From NCBI GenBank assembly GCA_922989275.2, contig OV277864.1, forward strand, positions 46,313,550-46,377,549: a DNA stretch of 64,000 bases, in the 5' to 3' direction. The translations under genes were made by a program, and so were the position numbers. Below, in pieces: positions 22,303 through 32,309 of this stretch. Numbering within the stretch: position 1 is the first letter of the stretch; each line of letters opens with the position of its first letter. A model generated the notes under the pieces. The model was not told the DNA's origin. It saw only the letters and a list, made by a program, of their open reading frames with translations, and made no database searches. Origin of the DNA: Gari tellinella. Lineage: Eukaryota; Mollusca; Bivalvia; Cardiida; Psammobiidae.

Positions 22303-22463
22303 AACGTGATAATAATGTCTTCTTCACTGTACAATGTATCACCACACGTAACGCAGAGATATCGGATTGCAATGCTAAGCAAATATAAACTTTGCAGTGT
22401 TTCCTTTACCCTCTTCATGCAAATAAATATAGTATTTTAAAACTTGTTGTCTGCTAATAATCA

Positions 22464-22545
22464 AACTACGAGTGTCTCACAGTTTGGAGACTTATAAGAC
22501 GCCGACTTACTCGCCGTGTTATCTGTATACTTGTTTGGTTTTGTG
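22464..22545. repeat. PB2-type core relic
   Basis: GAGTGTCTCACAGTTTGGAG, AAGACGCCGACTTACTCG and TTATCTGTATAC. Eroded. Confidence 0.4.
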
Positions 22546-22889
22546 TTAATGTTAATGAAACCGGGCTTGGAATAAAATTAACAATGTTAATGTTATTTAT
22601 GATGTGGACATACATCTTTTTGTAATATGAACCAAAATCTAAATGTCAGAAGAGCTTATAAATACAAGGAACTGGCTGTTTCCTAGATTCTTTTAATACA
22701 CATGTGTTTAAATTTTATAAACTTATTCTTATGACTAATACTGTCGTATGGAACTGCGTTTGACACTTTTCAGTCATACAGTGAGTAAAATATAACTCGC
22801 TGTCGTTTACATGTACATGAAACTAAGCACATTAGCAATGAAATAAAATATAGATAATGGCAACGTTTTAAATTTATATCAGTGAGCAA

Positions 22890-22950
22890 ATATAAAATTG
22901 AGCCTGGTCAGACGCCGGGTAACCCGGCGTATGGTCAGCTTCATACGTTT
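22890..22950. repeat. TM1-type C1 core
   Basis: AATTGAGCCTGGTCAGACGC, CGGGTAACCCGGCGTATG and GTCAGCTTCATAC. No TM1 ends remain. Confidence 0.5.
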
Positions 22951-22964
22951 TATGTCCCGGCATC

Positions 22965-23400
22965 GATAGATGCGGAGGCATATAGTAATCGTCCTGTCCG
23001 TCCGTCCGTCTTTCCGTATTTTCGTCCGTCCGTGCGTGCGTGTGTCCGTCCGTAACAAGGTTAAGTAGATTTTACCGTTTCGTCTAGCATCAACACCGCT
23101 TACCCAAATGCTTGGATACTTATACAGTTGTTGCCTTGGACCATTCCCTATCCACCAATATCACCAAACTGTGATTTTGACCTTGACCTAATTTGGACTT
23201 AGAAAATTTTGAATAGGTTACTTCTTGGTTAACTAGATTTTACCGTTTCGTCTAGCATCAACACAACTGACTACAATGCTTTGATACTTGTACAGTTGTT
23301 GCCTTGGACCATTACCAACTCACCAATAAAAACCCAAGTTGAGTTTGACATTGACCTTGACCTAATGTGGACTTTCGTTTTTTTAATCGAATCAGAATCA
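22965..23400. repeat. Dispersed 'CGTCC / ACTAGATTTTACCG' repeat, copy 2, with internal tandem units
   Basis: A GTCCGTCCGTCCGTC tract is followed by two units of about 150 bp, each with AGATTTTACCGTTTCGTC, TAGCATCAACAC, ACAGTTGTTGCCTTGGACC and TTGACCTTGACCTAAT. It is related to 4392-4720. Confidence 0.65.
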
Positions 23401-23754
23401 TGTTCTGTAATCACGCTTATCACAAATAATCGAGCCCAACACTCGATTAAATTGTAATCATAATGGCACTTGTCGATTCAACCAGCTATTTCATTTACAC
23501 CTGGCAAAATAATTAAACAGTCTATGCTTTATAACTTTAGTTTATTTAACATTAACTTTGAGCAATTAATTAACCCCTTTGAATAAACACACTCACTGTT
23601 TTTTGCAACCAGTTTTTTTAATAACGTTCCTGGCGTCTGAACAAGTCTCAAACTGTTCGTCACATCTTACATTATAACTTAAGTCAATATTTACCCAAAA
23701 GTTATCTTTTCGAAATAAATTTGTATTTGAATTAACTCCTCCGGAGAACAAGGG

Positions 23755-23830
23755 TAATTTGTCAACAGTTTGGATACTAATCAGACGCTAGCAGTTTGAT
23801 ATCATAATCATTGTCTAATCAAGCTGTTTT
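23755..23830. repeat. PB2-type core relic
   Basis: GTCAACAGTTTGGATACTAA and TCAGACGCTAGCAG. The other arm is missing, and AATCATGATT-rich sequence follows. Confidence 0.35.
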
Positions 23831-23909
23831 TTTATCACTTAAATCATGATTCTGATTATTAGTTTAATCATAATCATGATTGTGTAAATAAAACACACCC
23901 CAGGACGTA

Positions 23910-23972
23910 AGGTGTTTTAAACCAAATTCGTTTATTGGAAAAGAATAACGTCGTTTCCGCTGTGGTACATGT
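23910..23972. repeat. TM1 right-end relic
   Basis: TTTAAACCAAATTCGTTTAT, TGGAAAAGAATAACGTCG and CGCTGTGG match the TM1 right terminus. The rest is absent. Confidence 0.4.
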
Positions 23973-24136
23973 ACGGCAAACAGGATGCAAGTGTAATTTA
24001 TAGGAAATAGAGTACCACTACTGTGGGAAGACGTTATTTATCAAAAACAACACTCACAATTGTGCTAGAACAATATTTTCCTTTATAAACTGATCTGACG
24101 CCTTTAACCCTTTCATGATCTAATTATTCGGAGATG

Positions 24137-24346
24137 TTTACCCCTTCGCCGCCGCCGTCTGTTTATGTATTATTGGCTGCAAGGCACGTTTTAAAATTCA
24201 GATTTAAGGTTGTTTGACTTAATAAATATCGATAAGAGTGTCAAACAGTTTGGGTGCTGATCAGACGCCGCGTAACGCGGTGTCTAATCAGAAACCAAAA
24301 TATTTGCAAACGCGCTTAATGGCATCATTAAAAGTGAAATAGTTAA
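24137..24346. mobile_element. PB2 MITE
   Basis: Left end TTTACCCCTTCGCCGCC, right end AAAAGTGAAATAGTTAA. Core GTCAAACAGTTTGGGTGCTG, ATCAGACGCCGCGTAACG and a partly eroded mirror arm. Confidence 0.7.
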
Positions 24347-24659
24347 CATGACGTCAGGCTAATTAAAATGGTTGGCTGTTAAGTGCGATGTACATCAAAC
24401 CGCAGCTATATACGAGCTGTTTTTCTTTTTTTAAAGTGATTGTGGATATTTTTAAATTCCTTACATGAAGAAAAGGATAATATTGTATGCTTATAGCTAA
24501 TGCATCTGTCTGAAAAGGGGCTTAACATGATGCTTGTGTGTGCCAAAATGCTTAGAATGAGTACTTGTTCTTGCAAAAACGATGCATACATAAAATGATA
24601 CCGTAATTGCAAACTAAAACGATTGCTCTCTTTCATGATCAAATTTAGCGTGAGGTTGT

Positions 24660-24808
24660 TACCCTTTCAACGCCATATTGCCGTCTACTTCAATACTGTT
24701 GTCTGCGATGTCGTTTCAAAGTTAGATATAAGGCATTGTTACTGACGCAATTTCAAAACAAGTGGCAAACAGTTTTGTTCCTGATCAGACGCCGCGTTAC
24801 GCATCAAA
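24660..24808. repeat. Half PB2 MITE cut at the palindrome centre
   Basis: It has the PB2 left half (ACCCTTTCAACGCCATATTG, TCGTTTCAAAGTTAGATATA, GGCAAACAGTTTTGTTCCTG, ATCAGACGCCGCGTTACGC) and stops at the symmetry axis. The right arm and right end are missing. Confidence 0.6.
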
Positions 24809-25040
24809 CTACATTAAAGATTACATAGAAACAATGTAACACTTTTAAAGCAGACTATAGTATTTAGCTCTGAAAGGGACAAACCAGGCAACAGTTCTTG
24901 GCAATCAAAGGTTTGCTATACTGTTTATGCCTGTTTGCTCTTTTAAAAAGCAAGATGACAGTTCATTAAAGTGATTTTTCAGAAGTTTACTACTTTACAC
25001 TCACGTGCTTTTACATACACCGTGTTGCAGACACTAAAGA

Positions 25041-25286
25041 CTAACCCTTTATTCAATAATCCGGTTATAACATTAAATACAGGTGATCATTTAAAGCAGG
25101 TTGAAAGTAAAGCAGAATGTGCACATTCTGCTTTACTTTCAGCCTGCTTTAAATTAAAATCTGCTAGGCTATATAAAAAATATTTGTTATGGTAATTGTT
25201 CATGAGGGTATAAACTGGAACTATTTGCTTCAGCGGTGGAATAAATTAAATACGCTAAAAGTCGATTTTATGGGGTAATGGGTTAA
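25041..25286. mobile_element. PB1 MITE (reverse)
   Basis: Left CTAACCCTTTATTC (first base of TTAA changed), right TGGGGTAATGGGTTAA. Core C2 GCAGGTTGAAAGTAAAGC with a shortened TGTGCACA centre. Confidence 0.82.
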
Positions 25287-25357
25287 ATATAACTCAACTA
25301 CAGTCACTATGCTCTCATGTGCACTTTGCCTGCTGATTGTGACTTCACTGTTTTAGC

Positions 25358-25428
25358 AAACAGTTTGGATCCAGAACATACATCGCGAGATGTGTCCTTG
25401 GATCTGGATCGCAACTGTTTGCCACTTG
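25358..25428. repeat. Orphan C1-type palindrome
   Basis: AGCAAACAGTTTGGATCCAG, a non-standard centre ACATCGCGAGATGT, then GGATCGCAACTGTTTGCC. The outer arms are kept, but the inner GACGCC part is replaced. Confidence 0.5.
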
Positions 25429-25555
25429 TCAGTCTTGGTGTTTCTTTAGTTAAAAATTCTTTAGATCAAATTCTTGATTGAACAAATGTTGCACATGGCA
25501 TATTCGAAGCAGACGATACTACAGAAGAATATCGTCTAGTCCTTTCATGATCAAA

Positions 25556-25740
25556 GATAAGATAAGATAAGATAAGATTTTATTTCCACCTTTAGACTAA
25601 CAAGTCCATGAGGTAACACATTCAATACATTCATCAAGATGACATTGATCAACAGAAGTAATCTATATCATTCAAGCTAGTTTTCAATGCGTACATATAA
25701 ATTTTCAGCAATCTAGCCACCCTGAAAAAGTTTGTTCTAA
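25556..25740 (-). repeat. Probable truncated non-LTR retrotransposon 3' end
   Basis: A (GATAA)n-like tail AGATAAGATAAGATAAGATT is followed by TTATTTCCACCTTTAGACTA. On the minus strand this reads as an AATAAAATCTTATC-type 3' tail with simple repeat, typical of 5'-truncated LINE copies. No reverse transcriptase is visible. Confidence 0.4.
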
Positions 25741-25775
25741 AAATAATTAGACTGCAGACTGATACAAGTCATCTA

Positions 25776-25848
25776 CAAACAGTTCAGACTAGGGTCAGAC
25801 AGTTCCTTCTATGGAGACTCTGTCTGATCTTTGGTTACTCTGTTTACC
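25776..25848. repeat. PB3-like palindrome relic
   Basis: CAAACAGTTCAGACTAGGGT, AGTTCCTTCTATGGAGACT and CTGATCTTTGGTTACTCTG. Eroded. Confidence 0.4.
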
Positions 25849-26059
25849 AAACACTAAAATCTACCTTAAGTTACAAAGCTGCAGTACTTTTTGAAATTGT
25901 TATTGTAATAAATATTTTGAAAGAGAAGCTGTATGGTGACTAGATCTAGATCTTATACTGAAACTGTTCTCATTTACAATGCAAGTATAAGTACAAATTA
26001 ATTGTTATTTATCATAAATGCTTTTTGTATAGTCATAGACTGTTATATATGGTGAAAAG

Positions 26060-26277
26060 TTCACCCCTTTACCGCTATATTGTCGTCTGTTTCAATATTG
26101 TTGCCTGCAATATCGTTTCAATGTTAGATTTAGCCAGTAAGACTGACGACATTCCGAAATGAGCAGCAAACAGTTCTGATCCTGATCAGACGCTGCGCTA
26201 AGCGGTGTTTGATCAGTTTCAAAACTACTGTCTGCAAATGCACTTAGTGGCTACATTAAGAGTGAAAGAAGGGTTAA
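26060..26277. mobile_element. PB2 MITE
   Basis: TTCACCCCTTTACCGCTATA left; right end GAAAGAAGGGTTAA. Core GCAAACAGTTCTGATCCTGA, TCAGACGCTGCGCTAAGCGG and a diverged mirror arm. Confidence 0.7.
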
Positions 26278-26574
26278 TAGTATTTTAATATTTTTGGAAT
26301 ATATGATATTCTCAAAGCAATGCTGCAGACAATAAAATGTGCTGTTGAACACTCCCTAGAAAGCTAAAGAATATGTCTTTAACTACATATACTATTTCTT
26401 CTTTCTTCGCCAGATCCTATCGTTTGCTTTAACTCTAAAAAGTTAAATTACGCAGCTTCTGATCAGGTTCCACACTGTTTTCAAAGTCACCCATAGGGTT
26501 ATAACATATTCAGAGAGATGTGTCTTTTGTCGCACAGTAAGGAATACATTAATTTGCCAATACAAGCGTTATGC

Positions 26575-26668
26575 TAAATTACTTATTGCCGTTTTCTCAA
26601 ATTCCCTGCATTGCCGTTTGCATTTTGTTTCGTTTAAATGGAAAAGAATAACGTATTCGCCACTGTTT
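26575..26668. repeat. TM1 right-half relic
   Basis: TGCATTGCCGTTTGCAT, TTTCGTTTAAATGGAAAAG, AATAACGTATTCGCCACTG. Left half and core absent. A half-core (CTTCTGATCAGGTTCCACAC) lies about 110 bases upstream. Confidence 0.5.
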
Positions 26669-26774
26669 TTTCCAGTATATTATATACTCTACTCATATTT
26701 CAATATCGTTGAACTTACATAGAGGGTGACACGGTATCATTTCACCCTTATCGTGTTAAGCGAGACTTAGCTTA

Positions 26775-26852
26775 TATTTGCAAAACAATTTGAATCCAGA
26801 TCAGATGCCGCGTAACGCGGCATCTAATCTGGATGCAAACTGTTTGCCATTC
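26775..26852. repeat. C1 palindrome of the GAATCC subtype
   Basis: TTGCAAAACAATTTGAATCC, AGATCAGATGCCGCGTAACG and GGCATCTAATCTGGATGCAA. The same subtype sits in TM3 at 30971. The ends of the host element are unclear. Confidence 0.55.
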
Positions 26853-26999
26853 ACATTCAACTTTTGTTTCTTTTTACAAAGCGTAAAACTATTTTGATAT
26901 GTTTCGCAGACGATATACATGTAATTATTTGAAGCAGAAGACAATTCAACATGATAAGAGAGGAAATTGTGGTTTTGTTTTACTCTAATACCTGATTGT

Positions 27000-27420
27000 A
27001 ATTGCAAATAGTGTAGACCCAGACCCCAAACTGTCTGTCACCCAGATTAAAATAAATCGTGAGAAATGTTAAAACATTGTCCTTTTCTGTATTTAAATGC
27101 ATTGCGTTTGCGATTCCGTTTGCATTTAACCCATTACCCCATAGCCTGATTCTAGTTTTGAAAATAGGTGACCACTTAAAGCAGGTTGAAAGTAAAGCAG
27201 AATGTGCCTGAAGGCACATTCTGCTTTTCTTTCAGCCTGCTTTAAGATACCATCTGCTAGAAATTTAGAAAATATTTCTTCTAATACATATTTGTGACTG
27301 TATAGATTGGAACTATTTTCTTCAGCGGATGAATAAAATGAATGTGCTAAAAGTCGCTTCTATAAGGGAAAGGGTTAAACGGTCGGGCTATTAGACATTG
27401 TTTGCCGTCTTTGTATTGCA
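27000..27420. repeat. TM1 right half with chimeric core, split by PB1
   Basis: The core is reduced and mixed: a left arm of PB3/E type (GCAAATAGTGTAGACCC) joined to a right TM1-type arm (CCCCAAACTGTCTGTCACC). The TM1 right interior (TGCATTGCGTTTGCGATTCC) runs to CATTTAA, where PB1 is inserted. TM1-like ACGG follows the PB1. Confidence 0.6.
27126..27378. mobile_element. PB1 MITE nested in TM1
   Basis: TTAACCCATTACCCCATAG / GGAAAGGGTTAA with exact TTAA on both sides. Core C2 GCAGGTTGAAAGTAAAGC, AATGTGCCTGAAGGCACATT. It sits in TM1's GCGTTTAAACGG site. Confidence 0.88.
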
Positions 27421-27747
27421 AAGTTTTGTTTATTCGGGAATGTATTTCATGTTTTTTGATTTACTATCATATTTTATTGAGCTGTTATTAGCTATAACAA
27501 AAAGACACAATTACAGAACCTTCATGAAAGTAGCTGTAAAACTATTTCTGTGTTCATATTTATAACCTTTGTAAAAGCTTGACAGTACTAGATTTATATC
27601 GTTTGCAATTTAGAACTGTGAGTGCTTTGTACAAAAATTAATTTCCTTACGACATGGTCTCACAATTCTTTTAATTCATAATATAGAGGACACGACTTAT
27701 GCATATAGATAATTCTTAATACACACACTAATTTTGGTAACGTAAGG

Positions 27748-28048
27748 AAGACGGACGTTATACTTTCCCAATAAACGCGCATTCATGAGGTACAACATTA
27801 ATTATTTCATGTGTATTTGGGGTCAACACTATTTGCTCGATGTATCAAGGGACACTTTTGATCTGTTGCCCGGGGCCTATCGCCTTCGGGTAACAGTTCA
27901 AAATGTCTTCCCTGATAACTAAACTGGTTGCCTCTAAGATAAACATAAATTGTCAGACATTTAAGAAATGTGTCATTTTCTTCATTTCATTGCACTGGGT
28001 TAGCGTCTAGATTGATTAAATCGGAAAGAACAACGTCTTCCTAACTGT
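27748..28048. repeat. TM1-like element with a different central palindrome (core C3)
   Basis: TM1 landmarks on both sides: ACGTTATACTTTCCCAATAA, ACGCGCATT, GCCTCTAAGATAAACATAAA, GGAAAGAACAACGTCTTC. The centre is not C1 but an unrelated palindrome of about 73 bp (27848-27922) with TGTTGCCCGGGGCC and CGGGTAACAGTTC. Confidence 0.55.
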
Positions 28049-28184
28049 AGTAAATATAATATGTTTGGCAGTATGTTTTAGAACTTTTTGCTGCGCCAGT
28101 CTTGAACCTACAGTTTTAGATTTATTCCTTTGCAATTTGGCCTATGTTTATCAAATACAAATTGATTTCCATCCGCTAACAGCT

Positions 28185-28245
28185 TCGATCCAGATCTGAC
28201 GCCAAGTGCTCAAATTTTAATCCAAACTATTTGAATCTAGTACAG
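28185..28245. repeat. Eroded C1 palindrome
   Basis: AACAGCTTCGATCCAGATC, TGACGCCAAGTG and TTAATCCAAACTATTTGAA. Confidence 0.4.
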
Positions 28246-28729
28246 CATTTCTCCAGTTAGACACACGTGAATGTTGAAATATGTTGCAGACTACAACTTT
28301 GAAGCTGACGATATTTTGACATTGTAATGCTTAAGGTCGGAACAATTGTCTTCTTCTGGTGATTTTGCATATAAATTGGTAAACCTGTCGGCTGTAAATG
28401 CCAATGCAAATTGATGAGTTCTTAAGTTCAGAAAGCGGCCATTATGAGCGGTGTGGTGTATATAGTAGTGACAAATCAAGCATTTTAATTTCCCGGCAAA
28501 GCGCTTTTGCTGAAAGATATGTTTATTTGAACGCGGCACGGATTGACGATAAACGACTTTCTCCCGAGATCCGCTGATGCTTGGCGAAAATTGTTTGGTT
28601 TATTCCTCTTTTCGGTCATAAGTTAACACTTATCGAGAAAGAATGACGGTCGGATTTAAGAGAAGACGGGAGAATTTAACCCTTTCCACGTCAAATCTTA
28701 ATGTCAGATTTTACTATTTCACCCCTATT

Positions 28730-28828
28730 ATATAGTGGAAAAGACGTTATTTTTCCCGTTTTAACACAAACGCATTGCAATAAAATGAAGAGAAAGATAA
28801 CTCCTCTGTAATACATGTAGCTGCTTCA
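28730..28828. repeat. TM1 with large internal deletion
   Basis: TAGTGGAAAAGACGTTATTT, CCCGTTTTAACACAAACG, GCATTGCAATAAAATGAAG, then directly AACTCCTCTGTAA. The palindrome and most of the right half are missing. Confidence 0.5.
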
Positions 28829-28866
28829 ATATTGTATGTACATGTACATTCGCTTCAAAGTCATGT

Positions 28867-29083
28867 TTAACCCCTTCACTGCCATGACGTCATCAATTTT
28901 AAACAATTGTCGTCTGCTTTTATTTCTAAAATTAAATATTTAGTGTTTTTGACTCATGGAATATTGAAATGAGTGTAAAACAGTTTGTATCCTGATCAGA
29001 CGCCGCGTTACGCGACGTCCGATCAGGAAACAAACTGTTTTCAAATACCCGTTGTACTCGATGTAAGGCAATGAAGGGGTTAA
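28867..29083. mobile_element. PB2 MITE, full length (217 bp)
   Basis: TTAACCCCTTCACTGCCATG / GGCAATGAAGGGGTTAA with TTAA on both sides. Core GTAAAACAGTTTGTATCCTG, ATCAGACGCCGCGTTACGCG, mirrored. A good reference copy for the family. Confidence 0.88.
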
Positions 29084-29121
29084 GATAACTTATCGAAGAT
29101 TTGTCGATTACAGAATCAAAA

Positions 29122-29220
29122 TGTAGGATCCTGATCAGACACTGCCTGAAGTGGTGTTCAGTTTTGATCCAAGCTGTTTGCGAAGTCGACATTAGTCGCC
29201 TATATGATTGTGAAGGGGTA
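29122..29220. repeat. PB2 core and right-end relic
   Basis: GTAGGATCCTGATCAGACAC, TTTTGATCCAAGCTGTTTGC, GATTGTGAAGGGGT. It passes directly into the next PB1. Confidence 0.5.
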
Positions 29221-29221
29221 G

Positions 29222-29460
29222 TTTTAGAAGCGCCTTTTAGCGAATATGATTTGTTCCTCCGCTAAAGAAAATAGTTCCAATTCAATCAGCCATGAATATA
29301 TATTATAGGAAATATTTTCTATATTGTAGCACATGATAGCTTAAAGCAGGCTGAAAGTAAAGCAGAATGCGCATTAGGGCGCATTCTGCTTTACATTCAA
29401 CCTGCTTTAAGTAGTCACCTATCTTCAATTCAAGAAATAGGCTATCGGGTAAAGGGTTAA
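29222..29460. mobile_element. PB1 MITE
   Basis: GAAGCGCCTTTTAGCGAATA left interior (the outermost bases are lost at the junction with PB2). Core C2 CTTAAAGCAGGCTGAAAG, AATGCGCATTAGGGCGCATT. Right end GGGTAAAGGGTTAA. Confidence 0.8.
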
Positions 29461-29579
29461 AAATGTAGTTTTCATTTGAATAAAGTTAAACACGTGGAAA
29501 CTGATGAGTCTCCAAACTGTTTGTAACCTGTACCATGATAAAAACAAGAACTATCTTTAAAAAAGATATTCGGCGGAAT

Positions 29580-30215
29580 GAGTGGTTGAACTAAGGCTAT
29601 ATAGATGGGTGTGCAAAATTGAAAGAAATTGAGGTTTTCAAAGAATTGTAATATCTTGGATTGAAAAGCAAAAAATACAAGTATTCAATTGAAACAGTAA
29701 CTTTTATTTAAAATGCAAAACTATCATGTACAGAAATGCAAAACAAAACAATAATTTAACTCATATCCTAGCTACTGGTAGGAGATCCTCACATTAATCT
29801 ATTGTTCTATATGTCAAACTTCATTCACAGAGTTTCTTGAAACAAACTATAGCATAAACAATTGTACAGATACAACATTCTACTGTACTTCACTCTTGTA
29901 AATAATGATGAAACAACACAATTGTGTTTAACTCACTTGAGGCTATTCATATATAAAAAATTGCTTTTAATGTATGGCAAATGTGTACAAATAGTTAACA
30001 ATTAAAACAAATTAGTTGTAAACAATTACGAAACACCTAGCTTTCCTCTGTATATCTATAAATAGATTTCAGATCATATCTTACATGTAAAATAGAAGCA
30101 TAATTTTGTCAACAGTGGAAACTTCTGTGGCCTATTCATCAGCCCAGTGTAGTAAAAGCCAGCCTGTATCCCACAGTCCACATCATGTAAAACTGCTATG
30201 GGACATAAACCAGCC
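29580..30215. other. AT-rich stretch without recognised features
   Basis: No MITE core and no conserved coding signal is visible. It includes TTTTATTTAAAATGC and long A-rich runs. Confidence 0.4.
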
Positions 30216-30217
30216 TA

Positions 30218-30420
30218 CAGGGCTCCAGATAAGAGGGAGTAAACTAAACAAATCACATTTTTTCACCTCTTTTAGCACCAAACCCTATGGTATTACCACT
30301 CATTTTGTTTGTCTCGAAGAGACAATTCATATGTATAGTGACACCACAGGGTTTAATGCACAAATAAAGATTTTAAGTTTTGAAACAATTCCCTTATCTG
30401 GAGCTCTGGGTACTACATGT
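30218..30420. repeat. Foldback repeat, copy 2
   Basis: GGGCTCCAGATAAGAGGG at the left mirrors CCCTTATCTGGAGCTC at the right. Inside, AAACCCTATGGTATTACCAC mirrors AGTGACACCACAGGGTTT, and TCTCGAAGAGA lies near the axis. It is the same family as 21345-21530. The 154-codon ORF across it reads an inverted repeat and is not a gene. Confidence 0.65.
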
Positions 30421-30589
30421 ATCCAATCAGACTATTCAGTTTCAACAGGTGCTCTTAATTCTAAATTTCTGATCAAATATTATTGGTTGAAATGTGTGGC
30501 CAAATATAAAGTGTGTCTAAATAGAAAACAGTCAGCTCCGCCGAATAAATCACCATTTTTTCTCAAATAGGTCTGTTTATATGTCCAGG

Positions 30590-30835
30590 TGGGTACATTA
30601 TGTATGTCATTGCCATACATATATTAATTCTTGTTTTGTTTGATCGTCGTTCATATCTTGTGTGCTCGGGACCATTTCGTTTCCCTCTGGGATAAAGTGT
30701 TCACTCTTTACAACTGTTTTGAAGATGCATCGTACTTGATTTTATTAGATCGATAACATGACCCTTTTTCAAACATTGTACTGATAAGCCTGCGGCCTTT
30801 GTACAAAATAAAGTATCTATCTCGATTTTGACACC
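30590..30835. repeat. Possible retrotransposon 3' tail
   Basis: GCCTTTGTACAAAATAAAGT followed by ATCTATCTCG resembles a LINE 3' end with AATAAA and a short tail repeat. No coding part is present; weak. Confidence 0.25.
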
Positions 30836-30970
30836 GCTTGATCCAAGGCATTATGTAATTCCATCGTGTATTCCTCGACGCAAGACTTTTTAGGTCATGA
30901 CGTCACTACCGCATGAACTTCCAAACTGTAACTATTCGACTAAGTCATGCGAGGGCATAACACTATTGTA

Positions 30971-31236
30971 CAGCGCTCCCTCTCTAGAAAGACACATATT
31001 GTGAGCGTTATTTGGAGGGAGTCATTATAGGAAGGGCATTGGCTTACATTGACAAACTGCTTGAATCCAGATCAGACGCCGCGTTATGCGGCGTCAGATC
31101 TGGATTCAATCAGTTTGTCATTCGTCATTATATTGTTTTTCTTTAAAAATGTCCAATATGTGACTTTGAGTAAAACAGCAGACGACCCTTTTAAGCAGAT
31201 GATATTGCATCAGTAAAAGCGATGGAAGGAGCACTG
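30971..31236. mobile_element. TM3 MITE with C1 core
   Basis: TA-CAGCGCTCCCTCTCTAG left and GATGGAAGGAGCACTG right (inverted). The centre is a C1 palindrome of GAATCC subtype: GACAAACTGCTTGAATCCAG, ATCAGACGCCGCGTTATGCG, mirrored. A second TM3-like copy is at 51088-51456. Confidence 0.65.
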
Positions 31237-31693
31237 TGGATTAGTTTAAACACATTTTATTACTGTTACACATGTAATACAGTTGTACATGTACATATAG
31301 CAAAACGTTTAACACCACATAATATAAATATATAGGTAAATGGGTTAGGCCGCATAATTAGTGAAAGCCCTTCCCTAAATTGAGGCATTTGAAATAGTGG
31401 TAGTGATTTATGTTTGTTCACAAAATTAAAAACTACATTAATTCAGTTAAATGAATATAAGTGCTAGTATCAAAATAACGTTTAAAGTCGACGAAAATAT
31501 TGTATCTTGTTCTTCAACCTATTGGACCTGGTTCAACCTTTAAAGGCCTGGTTGGCTTATAAAAATTGTTTAACCAATACGGTGTATCATTGCAATACTT
31601 TTGATTTTCATAACCATAAATTATATCAAAATCAAAGCTGTTTTCAAGATATTAGCAATGCCCAAAGTCGCCTTTTTTCTCTTTAATCTAAAT

Positions 31694-32158
31694 ACAGTGG
31701 TGAAAACGTTATACATTCCCAATATATGAATTTATACTTAAACTTTTAAATTCATTGCAAACATTTTAGCAAATATATAATAGTAAATTTTTTTTAAACA
31801 AGTATTACAGTGGAGAATGTGTTATTCTTTCCCAATAAACGCGTTTACGCTAAAACTATTATTTGCAGTGCAAACAATTTGGAGCCAGATCAGACGCCGG
31901 GTAACCCGGCGTCTGATCAGGCTCCAAACTGTTTGCCACCAAGATAAACATGAAATATCAGAATTGTCCAAAAGTTGTTCTTTTCTACGTTTTAGTTCTT
32001 TGCGTTTGCGTACGTTTGCGTTTAAACGGGAAAGAATAACAGATTCTCCACTGTAAATGTTACCAAGAAATTGTCATTTTCTACACTTTACTGCCATGTG
32101 TTTGAGTTTCACCATTGCGTTTAAACGGGGGAGCATAATGTACTCGCCATTGTAGTAT
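31694..32158. mobile_element. TM1 MITE carrying a second TM1
   Basis: The outer element has CAGTGGTGAAAACGTTATAC at the left and CGCCATTG at the right. It is interrupted near its core (GCAAACATTTTAGC) by the younger TM1 at 31808-32053 and resumes with AAATTGTCATTTTCTACAC. Confidence 0.65.
31808..32053. mobile_element. TM1 MITE, full length, young, nested in TM1
   Basis: TA-flanked CAGTGGAGAATGTGTTATTC / GAATAACAGATTCTCCACTG, 246 bp. By eye it differs from the copy at 36285-36530 at only about three positions. Core C1 intact. Confidence 0.92.
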
Positions 32159-32309
32159 CGTCATTTTAAAAATTATTGTCTACAAACTCCTGAAATTTAG
32201 AATAAATACATTCTGACTAAAGAAACAGCGATCTAAGTCTGATTTGGACCTTAACTGAAATGGACCTATCATTGTCTAAGATGGTGAACAGAGTGATCTG
32301 ACAATCATC

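Larger units (their letters stand above)
21725..22332. repeat. TM1 relic split by PB2 and E insertions
   Basis: TM1 left part (GAAAGTGGAAATAGCG, GCGTTCGCAATAAACAAAC, GCAAATACTTTGGAGC, TTGTTTGCCACCAAGATTA) stops where PB2 begins. A TM1-like right end, GATAATAATGTCTTCTTCAC then TGTA, appears at about 22303-22332. The joining of the two halves is inferred from order and orientation. Confidence 0.45.

Noticed and set aside
30106..30570. 154-codon ORF, the longest on the + strand
   Set aside because: It spans a foldback repeat whose two halves are complementary. The related copy at 21345 is frame-shifted. No domain or splice context.
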